A DNA stretch of 64,000 bases, taken from contig NZ_CP166097.1 in assembly GCF_041228105.1 (NCBI RefSeq), positions 2,604,001 to 2,668,000 on the forward strand. The letters run 5' to 3'. Positions 37,397-44,726 of this stretch are shown here, piece by piece. The notes below the pieces were generated by a model. The model searched no databases. It was not told the DNA's origin and saw only the letters and a program-made list of their open reading frames with translations. Source of the stretch: Pectobacterium aroidearum (GTDB taxonomy: Bacteria > Pseudomonadota > Gammaproteobacteria > Enterobacterales > Enterobacteriaceae). A program made the position numbers and the translations under genes. Position 1 is the stretch's first letter, and each line of letters begins with the position of its first letter.

Positions 37397-37481
37397 ATTT
37401 CTTGCTCAAAATTCGCACAATCTAAAACGTGCAGTGTAGGTAATACTGCACGTTTGTCTCATTCCTGAGACTATGCCTTTG

Positions 37482-37928
37482 TTATTCCTCTTCTGATAGT
37501 TCCTTTTTTATAAACATTTTTGTGCTGTAAGTATATGAACTTAAGGCAGAAACTTGTCTGGCGAGAGCCAGAATATCTTGTTTTTCCAGCGTTCTGATGT
37601 TCCAGACAATGAAGTTGTGGGCGTTTGTGGTCTCTTTATCTGTATAGCCATCAGCAGAAGTCATTAATTTCCTTTCCGTAGCATCCTCTTTAACGGCAAG
37701 CGCATCACCATGAGCCAGAGTATTCAGATCTGCCCCTGTGATTCTGGCTATCTGAATGATATCGCTGAATTTCGGTTCAGTTTTACCAGACGCTATTCTG
37801 ACCAAGGTACTCACGCTAATCCCTGATTTTTCGGCTAGCTCTTCATAAGTCGAATGTTCCAGGATCGCTTTTTTGATCCGCTCTGCTCTCTGCTTATCCG
37901 CCATAACTTCGTGCTCAGTGTTGCCCAT
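37482..37928 (-). CDS. XRE-family phage repressor (copy 1)
   Basis: A 148-residue DNA-binding protein with an N-terminal Cro/CI-type helix-turn-helix (TYEELAEKSGISVSTLVRIASGKTEPKFSDIIQIARITG, about residues 27-65). The C-terminal half is helical and could dimerise. It is transcribed away from gene II across a 171-bp divergent control region, the position of RstR in CTXphi. It is therefore the likely lysogeny repressor that keeps replication genes silent. No autocleavage (Ala-Gly/Ser-Lys) motif was seen, so LexA-like self-cleavage is not expected. Confidence 0.85.
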   Translation of the reverse strand: MGNTEHEVMADKQRAERIKKAILEHSTYEELAEKSGISVSTLVRIASGKTEPKFSDIIQIARITGADLNTLAHGDALAVKEDATERKLMTSADGYTDKETTNAHNFIVWNIRTLEKQDILALARQVSALSSYTYSTKMFIKKELSEEE

Positions 37929-38099
37929 CAGTTTTACTCCATCTTAACAGTGGTTTTTCAGTAGGTCGTTTTGGTGCTCATTTCTGACAATGTAAACAGT
38001 GCAAATGAATTGACTGTCAGATCTGAGCATATTACATTATGGTCATTAGATGTGCTCAAAAGTGACTATTGACACGTATTTTGATGAGTGTGAATCCTG
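37929..38099. promoter_or_regulatory. Divergent control region repressor/gene II (copy 1)
   Basis: A 171-bp region with a candidate rightward promoter, TTGACT (38010-38015), 17-bp spacer, TACATT (38033-38038), reading into gene II. Repeated near-palindromic elements (GGTGCTCATTTC, TCTGAGCATATT, ATGTGCTCAAAA) are spaced around it and are plausible repressor operators. Confidence 0.55.
38010..38038 (+). promoter_or_regulatory. Candidate gene II promoter (copy 1)
   Basis: A -35 element TTGACT and a -10 element TACATT with 17-bp spacing, 62 bp ahead of the gene II start. The call rests on sequence match only. Confidence 0.45.
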
Positions 38100-39152
38100 A
38101 TGATTGACTGGTTTACTGGAGTTTTACCCTGTACACACCGACCATTGCCGTCTGGGAGTGTCGTTAGCGTTGATGCCGATGGCGCTATTGAGTGGGAAAC
38201 AGTAAAGCGGTTGACGGTTCGCGGCTCCCATGAGTCAACGATGAAAGTAAGATCTATAGGATCTGATGGTGAAGGCCATGCAACACATCTCTACATTGAT
38301 GGCAATCCGTCTAAGTTTTTACAAGGGCATTCTGTTATCGGTTCTGATGACTTACAGGGACTTGTATTAACAGCTTACGCAAGAATATTGGCCTTATTAT
38401 CTATCCCTCATGATCTTCCTTCTTATCGCATGGTAATAGCTGGACAGTATAAAATTTCCCGCATTGATATTAACTATATGTATTCTTTATCGACATTAGA
38501 AAATGTCAGAGCATGGCTTTATGCCGCAGAGTTTAAGGCGAAAACTCGTCATGGCCGAGCCTGTGGAAAAGGTGGCACTGTTTATCTGGGTAAGAACTCT
38601 CGTCGCTGGAGCCTGAAGTTTTATTCAAAATATGATGAGCACATATCGGGAAAAAAAGGTCATCAAATTGCAGATGAATTTGTACAGGTGGGATTACTCG
38701 ACTGGTCTAAAGATAAACTACGTATTGAATTAACAGTCAGAACAACTGAGTTAATTGATTTAAATCTTACAATTGGTGCTAAGTGGGATATTGAGACTCC
38801 CCATAAATTATTCTCTGACTATATAGGGAGGATAGAAATGAATCAGAACACAATTTTAAATGATGAGAAAATAACTCGATTACCAAGAAAAATTCAATCT
38901 ACTTATTTGTTATGGAAGCAGGGGGCTAATATGAGGGAAATGCTCCCTAAGCCAACTTTCTATCGTCATCGCAAAGAGTTACTTTCATTTGGAATAGATA
39001 TAAATTTTTATTGTGAATCGCCAGACTCGAATAATGTCGTACCGCTCGTCAGAACATTGGAAGCCAAATCAGCTCAAATTCCTGCATGGGTTCATGAAAA
39101 AGGATTGATTTTTGATTACAACCGTATTTCACATGCCAGTAACTGGCGATAA
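38100..39152 (+). CDS. II: Phage replication initiator pII (copy 1)
   Basis: A 350-residue rolling-circle replication protein of the Ff gene II family. pII nicks the double-stranded plus origin, stays linked to the 5' end and re-circularises the displaced virion strand. It resembles M13 pII at KFLQGHSVIGSDDLQ, the ISRIDINYMYSL region and the C-terminal NNVVPLVRTLEAKSAQIPAWVHE. It is shorter than the 410-residue M13 protein. The start MIDWF follows the divergent control region. An internal in-frame start gives pX. Confidence 0.9.
   Translation: MIDWFTGVLPCTHRPLPSGSVVSVDADGAIEWETVKRLTVRGSHESTMKVRSIGSDGEGHATHLYIDGNPSKFLQGHSVIGSDDLQGLVLTAYARILALLSIPHDLPSYRMVIAGQYKISRIDINYMYSLSTLENVRAWLYAAEFKAKTRHGRACGKGGTVYLGKNSRRWSLKFYSKYDEHISGKKGHQIADEFVQVGLLDWSKDKLRIELTVRTTELIDLNLTIGAKWDIETPHKLFSDYIGRIEMNQNTILNDEKITRLPRKIQSTYLLWKQGANMREMLPKPTFYRHRKELLSFGIDINFYCESPDSNNVVPLVRTLEAKSAQIPAWVHEKGLIFDYNRISHASNWR
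38838..39152 (+). CDS. X: pX, internal-start product of gene II (copy 1)
   Basis: An in-frame ATG at codon 247 of gene II is preceded by GGGAGGA at good spacing, and would give a 104-residue C-terminal protein starting MNQNTILND. M13 makes pX (111 residues, starting MNIYDDSA) the same way; it regulates the switch from double- to single-strand synthesis. Expression is inferred from position and the ribosome-binding site. Confidence 0.65.
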   Translation: MNQNTILNDEKITRLPRKIQSTYLLWKQGANMREMLPKPTFYRHRKELLSFGIDINFYCESPDSNNVVPLVRTLEAKSAQIPAWVHEKGLIFDYNRISHASNWR

Positions 39153-39171
39153 GGTAATGGAGAGATTATAA

Positions 39172-39450
39172 ATGATTAAAATTGAAATAAAGCCCTCACA
39201 AGCAGTTGCCGATACACGCAGTGGTGTTTCTAAGTCAACAGGTAAACCTTATACTATTTCTGAGCAATCGGCATATATTTTTCTCGGTGGCGATTACCCT
39301 CAGATGTTCAAGATAAATCTTGAGAATGGACAGCCGCCATATCCTGCTGGGATCTACTCTCTTCACGAGTCCAGTATTTATGTCGGAGATTTTCAGAAAT
39401 TAAGGGTAGGAAAAATAGTACTTGTCCCTTATCAAGATCAATCTAAATAA
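39172..39450 (+). CDS. V: Single-stranded DNA-binding protein pV (copy 1)
   Basis: A 92-residue homologue of M13 pV, which coats the newly made virion strand and stops its conversion to duplex DNA. The match is clear along the whole length: IKIEIKPSQA, TRSGVSKSTGKPYTISEQ, GQPPYPAGIYSLHESS, VGDFQKLRVG and LVPY. A good ribosome-binding site (GGAGAG) precedes the ATG. Its coat-packaging partner genes follow directly. Confidence 0.93.
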   Translation: MIKIEIKPSQAVADTRSGVSKSTGKPYTISEQSAYIFLGGDYPQMFKINLENGQPPYPAGIYSLHESSIYVGDFQKLRVGKIVLVPYQDQSK

Positions 39451-39459
39451 ATTTATTTC

Positions 39460-39546
39460 ATGGGGGATATCATTCAGATTCTTATCGCGTCTGGCATTGT
39501 TATTTCTTTTGGTCTGGGCGCAATAACAGCAGGAGTTCTCCGATAA
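39460..39546 (+). CDS. VII: Minor coat protein pVII-like (copy 1)
   Basis: A 28-residue protein (MGDIIQILIASGIVISFGLG...) with one hydrophobic helix and the ending GAITAGVLR, which parallels the GIIAGGQR end of M13 pVII (33 residues). pVII and pIX cap the tip that leaves the cell first and bind the packaging signal. It has a GGGG-rich start region, lies between genes V and IX as in Ff, and its stop overlaps the next start. Confidence 0.8.
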   Translation: MGDIIQILIASGIVISFGLGAITAGVLR

Positions 39547-39641
39547 TGTATATTGCTTATTTTTTCGGAGCATATGTAATGGGCTTTGCCCTTTTCTATG
39601 CGATAGGTTCTTTTAAGTCGATAACCGATCGTTTAATTTAA
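39546..39641 (+). CDS. IX: Minor coat protein pIX-like (copy 1)
   Basis: A 31-residue one-helix membrane protein (MYIAYFFGAYVMGFALFYAI...) in the place of M13 pIX (32 residues). The TAATG overlap with the pVII-like gene couples their translation. The assignment rests on size, hydrophobicity and position between pVII and pVIII; the residue match is weak. Confidence 0.75.
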   Translation: MYIAYFFGAYVMGFALFYAIGSFKSITDRLI

Positions 39642-39659
39642 CGTAAAAATGGTGCTTTC

Positions 39660-39893
39660 ATGAAATTAATTACAGCTATTAAATCAAAAATTACCACCGC
39701 ATCTTTTGCAATTTTTTTCTCCGCAAGTTCTTTTGCTGCTGACAGCTCAACAGATTATGCAGGGCAGGCGATGGACTCTTTGCTGACTCAGGCAAATGAT
39801 CTTATTGCTAAAGTATGGCCTGTTGTGGTTGCTGTTGTTGGCGCAGGTCTTGCGATTCGACTCTTTAAGAAGTTTTCTTCCAAAGCCGTTTGA
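39660..39893 (+). CDS. VIII: Major coat protein pVIII (copy 1)
   Basis: A 77-residue precursor. The signal peptide ends in SFA, leaving a mature coat of about 51 residues (M13: 50). It has an acidic amphipathic N-terminus (ADSSTDYAGQAMDSLLTQAND), one membrane helix (WPVVVAVVGAGLAIRLF) and a basic C-terminus (KKFSSKAV) that faces the DNA, like M13 KKFTSKAS. Thousands of copies form the filament. A strong terminator follows, as in Ff phages. Confidence 0.95.
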   Translation: MKLITAIKSKITTASFAIFFSASSFAADSSTDYAGQAMDSLLTQANDLIAKVWPVVVAVVGAGLAIRLFKKFSSKAV

Positions 39894-39915
39894 TAACGTA
39901 TTATCACTTTTATTA

Positions 39916-39937
39916 GGGGCGCTGTGCGCCCTTTTTT
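39916..39937 (+). terminator. Central rho-independent terminator (copy 1)
   Basis: GGGGCGC / GCGCCC stem with a TGT loop and six T residues, between genes VIII and III. Ff phages also terminate here, keeping pVIII mRNA abundant and pIII scarce. Confidence 0.9.
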
Positions 39938-39949
39938 ATAGGGCGTTAT

Positions 39950-41107
39950 ATGAAGAAAACGATCTTTACTTTATTTCTTGTGCCAGTTTTTAGTTATGCA
40001 GCAGATACGCAGGTATTTAGAGGTGAAGCCACAACAGCATATGAAACAAAAAACAGTAATGGGAAATATGTGGCATCACCTGAAGACCAGCAAAGCCTTT
40101 GCCAGTTGGCACAAGATAATGCGTTGGCACAGAAAGAATATTTTATAGCAAATTTGCAATCGTCTTTTGGGAAAAAAGTTGATTCATCCTATGTTTTTTC
40201 TCGTTGTGGAACTATTGCAGTTACCGGTATACCGTCATCAAAACCAATCGCTGACACCGCTAATATAAAAATAAACATTACTTACACGGTGACAGATGAA
40301 GATATTAATGCAACATCATCACAGCAAAAAGAATGTCTGTCTCGGCCAGCTATTGATGGTGTTTTTAATAATGTCTACTCCGATAAAGATAACCGTTATA
40401 TTAACTATAATAATTGTCAGTATGAGGCAGGAGGGGTCGTCGTTTGTCGTTCGGATGGTTCAACATGTACAGCAAGCTGGATATCTACAGGGCAATTAAC
40501 TAATGATTCTTATCCCTCATCATCCGTTATAAGTGATAACTCATCCACTGACGAACCATCAGAGCCTTCTGGTTCGACTTTAACTAAAAGTGACGTTAAA
40601 TCAGCGGTTAGTGAATCTCTGAAAGAAAACAATGTTCTGCAATCCGACGCCATTGCTTCACAATTGACAGAAAAGGGTGACATTACAAAATTCACCGCTG
40701 ATTCTGATAAACAGTCTCAGACTTATGTAACGTCAATCGGCGCTTCACTGGATAATTTAGTACGTGGTGCGGCACGTTATGCTGATCCTAATCGTGCAGC
40801 TCAATATGGTACAGAGTACTCTGAGTTAGATCACGCGACAGATTTGGCTGATTCTCTTTATGGAGTTGATAAAAATTCATATGGATCCACTTGGGAGACT
40901 TTTTTAAGTCAGGGTGCATTACTTCCAACGCTGCCTAATGGGAATGGGTGCTCTGATTTTATTATGTTTTCTGGTGAGATATATCAGATAAAAATTGACT
41001 GTAATAAACTGATGGTTATTAAACAAACATTATCTTGGGTGTTTTATGCATTAACTTTCTGGTATGTGTTTATATCATTTACCTCTTTACTTCGGAAAGG
41101 AGAGTAA
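39950..41107 (+). CDS. III: Adsorption protein pIII with novel N-terminal domains (copy 1)
   Basis: A 385-residue precursor with a signal peptide (MKKTIFTLFLVPVFSYA). The last 50 residues match M13 pIII: a GCSDFIMFSGEIYQIKIDCNK disulfide segment (M13 VECRPYVFGAGKPYEFSIDCDK), one membrane helix and a basic tail LLRKGE. The N-terminal 200 residues do not look like M13 N1/N2, and a Ser/Asp/Glu/Pro linker replaces the Gly-rich linkers. The receptor is therefore probably different from the F pilus and suited to this host. pIII starts infection and releases the phage at the end of extrusion. Confidence 0.88.
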   Translation: MKKTIFTLFLVPVFSYAADTQVFRGEATTAYETKNSNGKYVASPEDQQSLCQLAQDNALAQKEYFIANLQSSFGKKVDSSYVFSRCGTIAVTGIPSSKPIADTANIKINITYTVTDEDINATSSQQKECLSRPAIDGVFNNVYSDKDNRYINYNNCQYEAGGVVVCRSDGSTCTASWISTGQLTNDSYPSSSVISDNSSTDEPSEPSGSTLTKSDVKSAVSESLKENNVLQSDAIASQLTEKGDITKFTADSDKQSQTYVTSIGASLDNLVRGAARYADPNRAAQYGTEYSELDHATDLADSLYGVDKNSYGSTWETFLSQGALLPTLPNGNGCSDFIMFSGEIYQIKIDCNKLMVIKQTLSWVFYALTFWYVFISFTSLLRKGE

Positions 41108-41110
41108 CTA

Positions 41111-41452
41111 ATGCCAGTTCTTCTCGGTCTTCCTGTTTTATTCCGTATTCTTATTGGATTTGTCCCTCTGGCTTTAGGCTATATAGCCAAGTTTTTTTCT
41201 CGTCTTGTAACCAGAGGGGGAATTATTGCTTTCGTTTTCGTTGCTATGATTTCAGCAACCGTTGGTCTACTGACAGAACACCTTTCCTCAGTTATTGGTG
41301 GGGTGATGCCTCCTGATTTTTCAAATTTAATATCATCAATACTCCCCGATCATTTTCAGAAATGTGTTAATACTTTAATGATAACAAGGATATCTATTTT
41401 TGTTTTTGACCTTAAAGAACGCTTTATATCTATTGCTAATAAGGTTATATGA
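41111..41452 (+). CDS. VI: Minor coat protein pVI (copy 1)
   Basis: A 113-residue membrane protein closely resembling M13 pVI (MPVLLGLPVLFRIL against MPVLLGIPLLLRFL at the start, and ILP..F.KC.. ISIFVFDLKERF near the end). pVI caps the trailing end of the virion with pIII. Three hydrophobic segments are seen. It starts 3 nt after gene III and is followed directly by gene I. Confidence 0.93.
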   Translation: MPVLLGLPVLFRILIGFVPLALGYIAKFFSRLVTRGGIIAFVFVAMISATVGLLTEHLSSVIGGVMPPDFSNLISSILPDHFQKCVNTLMITRISIFVFDLKERFISIANKVI

Positions 41453-42532
41453 ATGGCTGTTTATGTTGTTACAGGAAAACTAGGTTCAGGAAAAACACTT
41501 GTCAGCGTGTCAAAAATTCAAGAAAAACTGGTTCAAGGATGTCTCGTTGCCACTAATTTAGACTTAAAGTTGCATAACATGCCTGATGTTGGTCGTAATG
41601 CAAAGAGAACGAGAGTAATAAGAATACCTGACAAACCGAACATTTTTGACTTGCAATCATTAGGTTATGGAAATACATCTTACGATGAGTCAGATAATGG
41701 CCTGTTGGTTCTTGATGAATGCGGCACATGGTTTAATAGCCGCTCTTGGGCAGATAAAGAGCGTCAGGATGTTATTAACTGGTTTTTACACGCCCGTAAA
41801 TTTGGGTGGGATATCATTTTTCTTATTCAGGATATTAGCATCATGGATAAGCAAGCCAGATTGGCATTGGCTGAACATGTGGTTTATTGTCGACGGACAG
41901 ATAAGTTAGCTATACCCTTTTTGGGGACGTTATTATCCATTATTGCCAATTCCAGATTTAGCTTTCCAAAGGTCCATTTTGGTATTGTAAAATACGGAGA
42001 TAATATTAATTCTATAACTGTAGATAAGTGGGTTTATACAGGTGCCAGTCTTTATGCTGCATATAATACAAAACAAGCTTTCTCAGATGGTTATCCAAAT
42101 GGGGCATTCTGTTATCTTCCACCCTATATCACACATGGGCAGTTTTCAGTTAATAAAGGAATGAGTTATTACATGAGAATCACTAAAATCTGGTTTAGAC
42201 GTGGAAATCGTATTTTTATGATGGCTTCATTTCTTGCTCTCGGTATTGCCTCTGGGATGTATTATCAACAGTATAAAAATGCAGGTGAGTCAGTCACTGT
42301 CAAAACAACCCCATCGTTATCTACAGAAAAAGATGAGGCTTTACCTAGGTTATCTGTTTTCTCATTTTCTCAGTTTGGTCTTGATGCATCAGTTACATTT
42401 CGAGATGAAAAAGGAAACTTATATCATAGTTTCGACCTGATAAAGAAAGGGCATGTGATAGAAATAAAAAATCCATGTCGAATTATCGTTAAGAGAAATA
42501 ATTACGTTCAGACAATAACCTGTCAGGAATGA
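41453..42532 (+). CDS. I: Assembly ATPase pI, zonula occludens toxin family (copy 1)
   Basis: A 359-residue inner membrane ATPase of the Zot/pI family that powers extrusion of the filament. It opens MAVYVVTGKLGSGKT (Walker A, residues 8-15) and has a Walker B-type LLVLDECGTWF, then SWADKERQDVINWFLHARK...WDIIFLIQDISIMDKQARLALAEHVVYCRR, nearly identical to M13 pI. One membrane helix lies near residue 252-270. Gene I follows VI and overlaps IV by 4 nt. An internal start gives pXI. Confidence 0.96.
   Translation: MAVYVVTGKLGSGKTLVSVSKIQEKLVQGCLVATNLDLKLHNMPDVGRNAKRTRVIRIPDKPNIFDLQSLGYGNTSYDESDNGLLVLDECGTWFNSRSWADKERQDVINWFLHARKFGWDIIFLIQDISIMDKQARLALAEHVVYCRRTDKLAIPFLGTLLSIIANSRFSFPKVHFGIVKYGDNINSITVDKWVYTGASLYAAYNTKQAFSDGYPNGAFCYLPPYITHGQFSVNKGMSYYMRITKIWFRRGNRIFMMASFLALGIASGMYYQQYKNAGESVTVKTTPSLSTEKDEALPRLSVFSFSQFGLDASVTFRDEKGNLYHSFDLIKKGHVIEIKNPCRIIVKRNNYVQTITCQE
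42173..42532 (+). CDS. XI: pXI, internal-start product of gene I (copy 1)
   Basis: The ATG at codon 241 of gene I (MRITKIWFRR) sits where M13 pXI starts (MKLTKIYLKK, codon 241). It would give 119 residues holding the membrane helix and periplasmic part, without the ATPase. AAAGGA lies 12 nt upstream. pXI is needed with pI for M13 assembly; its expression here is inferred. Confidence 0.6.
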   Translation: MRITKIWFRRGNRIFMMASFLALGIASGMYYQQYKNAGESVTVKTTPSLSTEKDEALPRLSVFSFSQFGLDASVTFRDEKGNLYHSFDLIKKGHVIEIKNPCRIIVKRNNYVQTITCQE

Positions 42533-43794
42533 TATCTATGTGTAGATTACTCACTTTACTTATTCTTATTTTCTCTGTTCATGTGTATGCTGAACCTGTT
42601 AGCCTTAATAATTCTCCGATTAGATCCTTTGTTCAATGGTATTCAGAAAAAACGGGGAGGGCGGTTATTATTAATCCTGACGTCAGAGGGAATGTCACCG
42701 TATTCAATGCAGATGTTAATCAGGATAATGTCGACAATTTTTTTAAATCCGTCTTAAATGCCAACGGCTTTATTATGATCGCCGGCGATCCCGCTATTGT
42801 GTCATTGCCGTCTAAGCTTCCATCTCAAATCGCTGAGGATAGTGGCTATGAATCAGTTAGTTATGATGCATATCAGTCAACACCCATGCCAGAAACGGTT
42901 GAACTGGCTATTCGTAACTTCAAACTGCATCAGGTCCGATCTTCCGATGTTCAGGAGCTGATTAAGATTTTTTTGCAGTCTAACGGCGGCGGTAATGTTG
43001 TTGATTATCCCGGAAATAATGCACTCATCGTTTCTGCACCGGAATCAATCTTACCGATGTTGGCTGAATTTATTCAGTCAGTGGATGTTGCCCGTGACCA
43101 GGTGCTTATTCAGTCATTGATGTTTGAAACCAGCCTTTCTGATGGTGTCGATTTATCTTTTGCTGCGGGATCTGCATCAGGACATAAGGTAGCGGGGGGC
43201 TTTAATACTTCTGTGCTGGGTAACGCACTTTCTACAGCAGGCGGCTCTTTCGGTATATTTGACGGAAATGTGCTGGCATTATCGCTTCGCGCGGTTCAAA
43301 GCAATGCTAATTCAAAAGTGATATCAACTCCGCGCATTCTTACGCAGTCAGGCCAGACAGGGTATATTTCCGTTGGTAAAAATGTACCTTTCATCACAGG
43401 ACGCGTAACGGGGGAAGCAGCTGGGGTCAACAATCCTTTCCAGACAATCGAACGCCATGACGTTGGGATTTCATTAAAGGTTACACCTGTTGTCATGGGT
43501 AACAGTCAGTTAGTTCTAACGATCGACACCCGAGCTGACTCAATCAATAATGATGAACAGGCTTCCGATATCGTTACGAACCAACGCCAGATACAGACTA
43601 CCGTTCAGATTAAGGATGGCCAGACTCTTTTGCTAGGCGGGTTAATTGATACTGCGCAGACAGAGGGAGAACGCTCAGTGCCATTTATCAGCCAGATCCC
43701 CATCATCGGCTGGTTATTCCAAAGTCACTCTGACAGCAATAATCAGCGCATCATGTACGTGTTGCTGACTGCGCATGTTATTCGGGCGTTATGA
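42529..43794 (+). CDS. IV: Outer membrane secretin pIV (copy 1)
   Basis: A 421-residue secretin that forms the multimeric outer membrane channel through which the phage leaves. A signal peptide ends near VYA. Periplasmic N-domains (NNSPIRSFVQWYSEKTGRAVIINPDVRGNVTVFNADV) are followed by the secretin core (VPFITGRVTGEAAGVNNPFQTIERHDVGISLKVTPV, then DGQTLLLGGLI). This matches M13 pIV along its length. Because the phage carries its own secretin, it need not borrow the host one, as CTXphi does. A GGGGAGGG (KOPS-type) octamer lies within it (42654-42661). Confidence 0.95.
   Translation: MISMCRLLTLLILIFSVHVYAEPVSLNNSPIRSFVQWYSEKTGRAVIINPDVRGNVTVFNADVNQDNVDNFFKSVLNANGFIMIAGDPAIVSLPSKLPSQIAEDSGYESVSYDAYQSTPMPETVELAIRNFKLHQVRSSDVQELIKIFLQSNGGGNVVDYPGNNALIVSAPESILPMLAEFIQSVDVARDQVLIQSLMFETSLSDGVDLSFAAGSASGHKVAGGFNTSVLGNALSTAGGSFGIFDGNVLALSLRAVQSNANSKVISTPRILTQSGQTGYISVGKNVPFITGRVTGEAAGVNNPFQTIERHDVGISLKVTPVVMGNSQLVLTIDTRADSINNDEQASDIVTNQRQIQTTVQIKDGQTLLLGGLIDTAQTEGERSVPFISQIPIIGWLFQSHSDSNNQRIMYVLLTAHVIRAL
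42654..42661 (+). promoter_or_regulatory. KOPS-type octamer in phage gene IV (copy 1)
   Basis: GGGGAGGG fits GGGNAGGG, the FtsK orienting polar sequence, and points towards the dif site on its right. Confidence 0.5.
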
Positions 43795-43834
43795 TAGTGT
43801 GCTGATGGGTGCGGAGCCCCGTCAGTACACTGTC
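43793..43834 (+). repeat. Packaging-signal-like hairpin after gene IV (copy 1)
   Basis: A 17-bp stem with three G-T pairs (43793-43809 with 43818-43834) and an 8-nt GC-rich loop, starting within the gene IV stop codon. In Ff phages the packaging signal is an imperfect hairpin at this same place, bound by pVII/pIX during assembly. Confidence 0.65.
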
Positions 43835-43927
43835 ATAACGTTGTTTGAGGTTTTTAGTTACTGTTTTTATTGAATTTTATGCAAGCAGGTACAGATTTAC
43901 CAACATAGCTTTCTGTTTTTTAATCGT

Positions 43928-43972
43928 AACGACGGACAGTAACAAAACTTGCTTTTGTTGCTGACCGCCGTT
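43928..43972 (+). repeat. Long hairpin, candidate replication origin (copy 1)
   Basis: AACGACGGACAGTAACAAAA (43928-43947) pairs with 43953-43972 around the loop CTTGC, with 17 of 20 positions perfect. It lies in the intergenic region where Ff phages have the minus- and plus-strand origins. Which strand it serves is not decided by sequence alone. Confidence 0.55.
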
Positions 43973-43978
43973 GGCCAA

Positions 43979-44020
43979 GCCGCAATAGTTCCTGAGCTTA
44001 TTCTGTGTACTGATTGCGGC
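43979..44020 (+). repeat. Third intergenic hairpin (copy 1)
   Basis: Perfect 8-bp stem GCCGCAAT / ATTGCGGC closing a 26-nt loop, next to the 45-nt hairpin. Likely part of the same origin region. Confidence 0.5.
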
Positions 44021-44028
44021 GCGGCAGA

Positions 44029-44214
44029 TTAGCTGAGCTGGTTTTTGTAGCACTCAGGAAAATGTAGTTTTTCGTATTCATGAATAGCTGTGCATAGCGA
44101 TAGAAATCGGTTTTCTTCAGCCGAACCTACAGGCAGGTCGAGGTCGAACAGCGGCTCAACTTCTGAGAGTGCTGCCAGATATTCCTGTTCAGTTTGTAGA
44201 ATTGCCATCGTCAT
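44029..44214 (-). CDS. Short protein resembling the N-terminus of HigA-type antitoxins (copy 1)
   Basis: A 61-residue acidic protein, MTMAILQTEQEYLAALSEVE... with EENRFLSLCTAIHEYEKLHFP. This resembles the N-terminal segment of HigA-family antitoxins (pattern TEADYEAAL..IE.L, then LATLVEAYEEKHFP), but the helix-turn-helix domain that normally follows is absent: the protein ends at YKNQLS. It is on the strand opposite to the virion genes and close to the right end. It could be a decoy, a solo toxin-neutralising fragment or a decayed antitoxin. The start is uncertain (44214 or 44208). Confidence 0.6.
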   Translation of the reverse strand: MTMAILQTEQEYLAALSEVEPLFDLDLPVGSAEENRFLSLCTAIHEYEKLHFPECYKNQLS

Positions 44215-44287
44215 GGTTTAAACTCATCGTGTCGTTCAGCGCAGTATAGGCAAAAAGCGTTTTGCCGGATGTGGGGATTTGCTCAGT

Positions 44288-44302
44288 GGAACGGCCAGTT
44301 CC
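44288..44302. promoter_or_regulatory. Palindrome GGAACGGCCAGTTCC at prophage junction
   Basis: The same inverted repeat as at 36236-36250, again 16 bp from the GGTTCGCATAA arm. Confidence 0.4.
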
Positions 44303-44318
44303 AGCGAGCGCCACCTTT

Positions 44319-44411
44319 GGTTCGCATAATGTGATACGCGTTATGTTGAAAAGGCCGCTGCGAAAATCAACCCCGCAGCGGCCTCTTTACCATAACGCTA
44401 TTATGCGAACC
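44319..44411 (+). repeat. CTX-type att hairpin at the copy 1/copy 2 junction
   Basis: Same 93-bp structure as at 36267-36359, offset by exactly 8052 bp. Its central region is again 11 nt, so the junction should not resolve as a normal dif. Confidence 0.85.
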
Positions 44412-44414
44412 AAA

Positions 44415-44726
44415 TTATTTATCTGATAGTTTGGGAATCACTTCACTTAATATTTGTCGAACTTCGCCTTGTGTTTTTGCCTCTACCAACCTATTTATCT
44501 CATTATGTAGTTCATTTTCATTAGTGCTTATATTAAAAACATTTAATGCTGTAATTAAGTTTGCTTTTATGGCCGGTTGTATTTGGGCGGAATCCTGACC
44601 ATTTAGATGAGTTTGATTAGCTAACCACCTCCCATTTATTTTGTAACCATTATCATTCTTTATTAAATTTAATGCTCTATTCACTAACCCTTCACAACTC
44701 ATTGTTTCATATCCGTTATTTTCCAT
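44415..44726 (-). CDS. Phage protein of unknown function (copy 2)
   Basis: 103 residues, identical to the protein of 36363-36674. It ends 3 bases from the right arm of the junction hairpin, which probably terminates its mRNA. Confidence 0.7.
   Translation of the reverse strand: MENNGYETMSCEGLVNRALNLIKNDNGYKINGRWLANQTHLNGQDSAQIQPAIKANLITALNVFNISTNENELHNEINRLVEAKTQGEVRQILSEVIPKLSDK

Larger units (their letters stand above)
36267..44318 (+). mobile_element. Filamentous (Inoviridae) prophage, copy 1, 8052 bp
   Basis: A complete filamentous phage genome in the dif site. Left to right it has the CTX-like att hairpin, a leftward operon (three unknown genes and a repressor), then the rightward genes II/X, V, VII, IX, VIII, terminator, III, VI, I/XI, IV, a hairpin-rich intergenic region, and a short HigA-like gene. 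GC is clearly lower than the flanks. The unit runs from one GGTTCGCATAA core to the next and is repeated as copy 2. Gene order and protein similarity are to Ff phages, but Ff phages do not integrate. Confidence 0.95.

Noticed and set aside
39796..39993. A 65-residue frame overlapping pVIII and pIII
   Set aside because: It crosses the central terminator and overlaps two certain genes in another frame.
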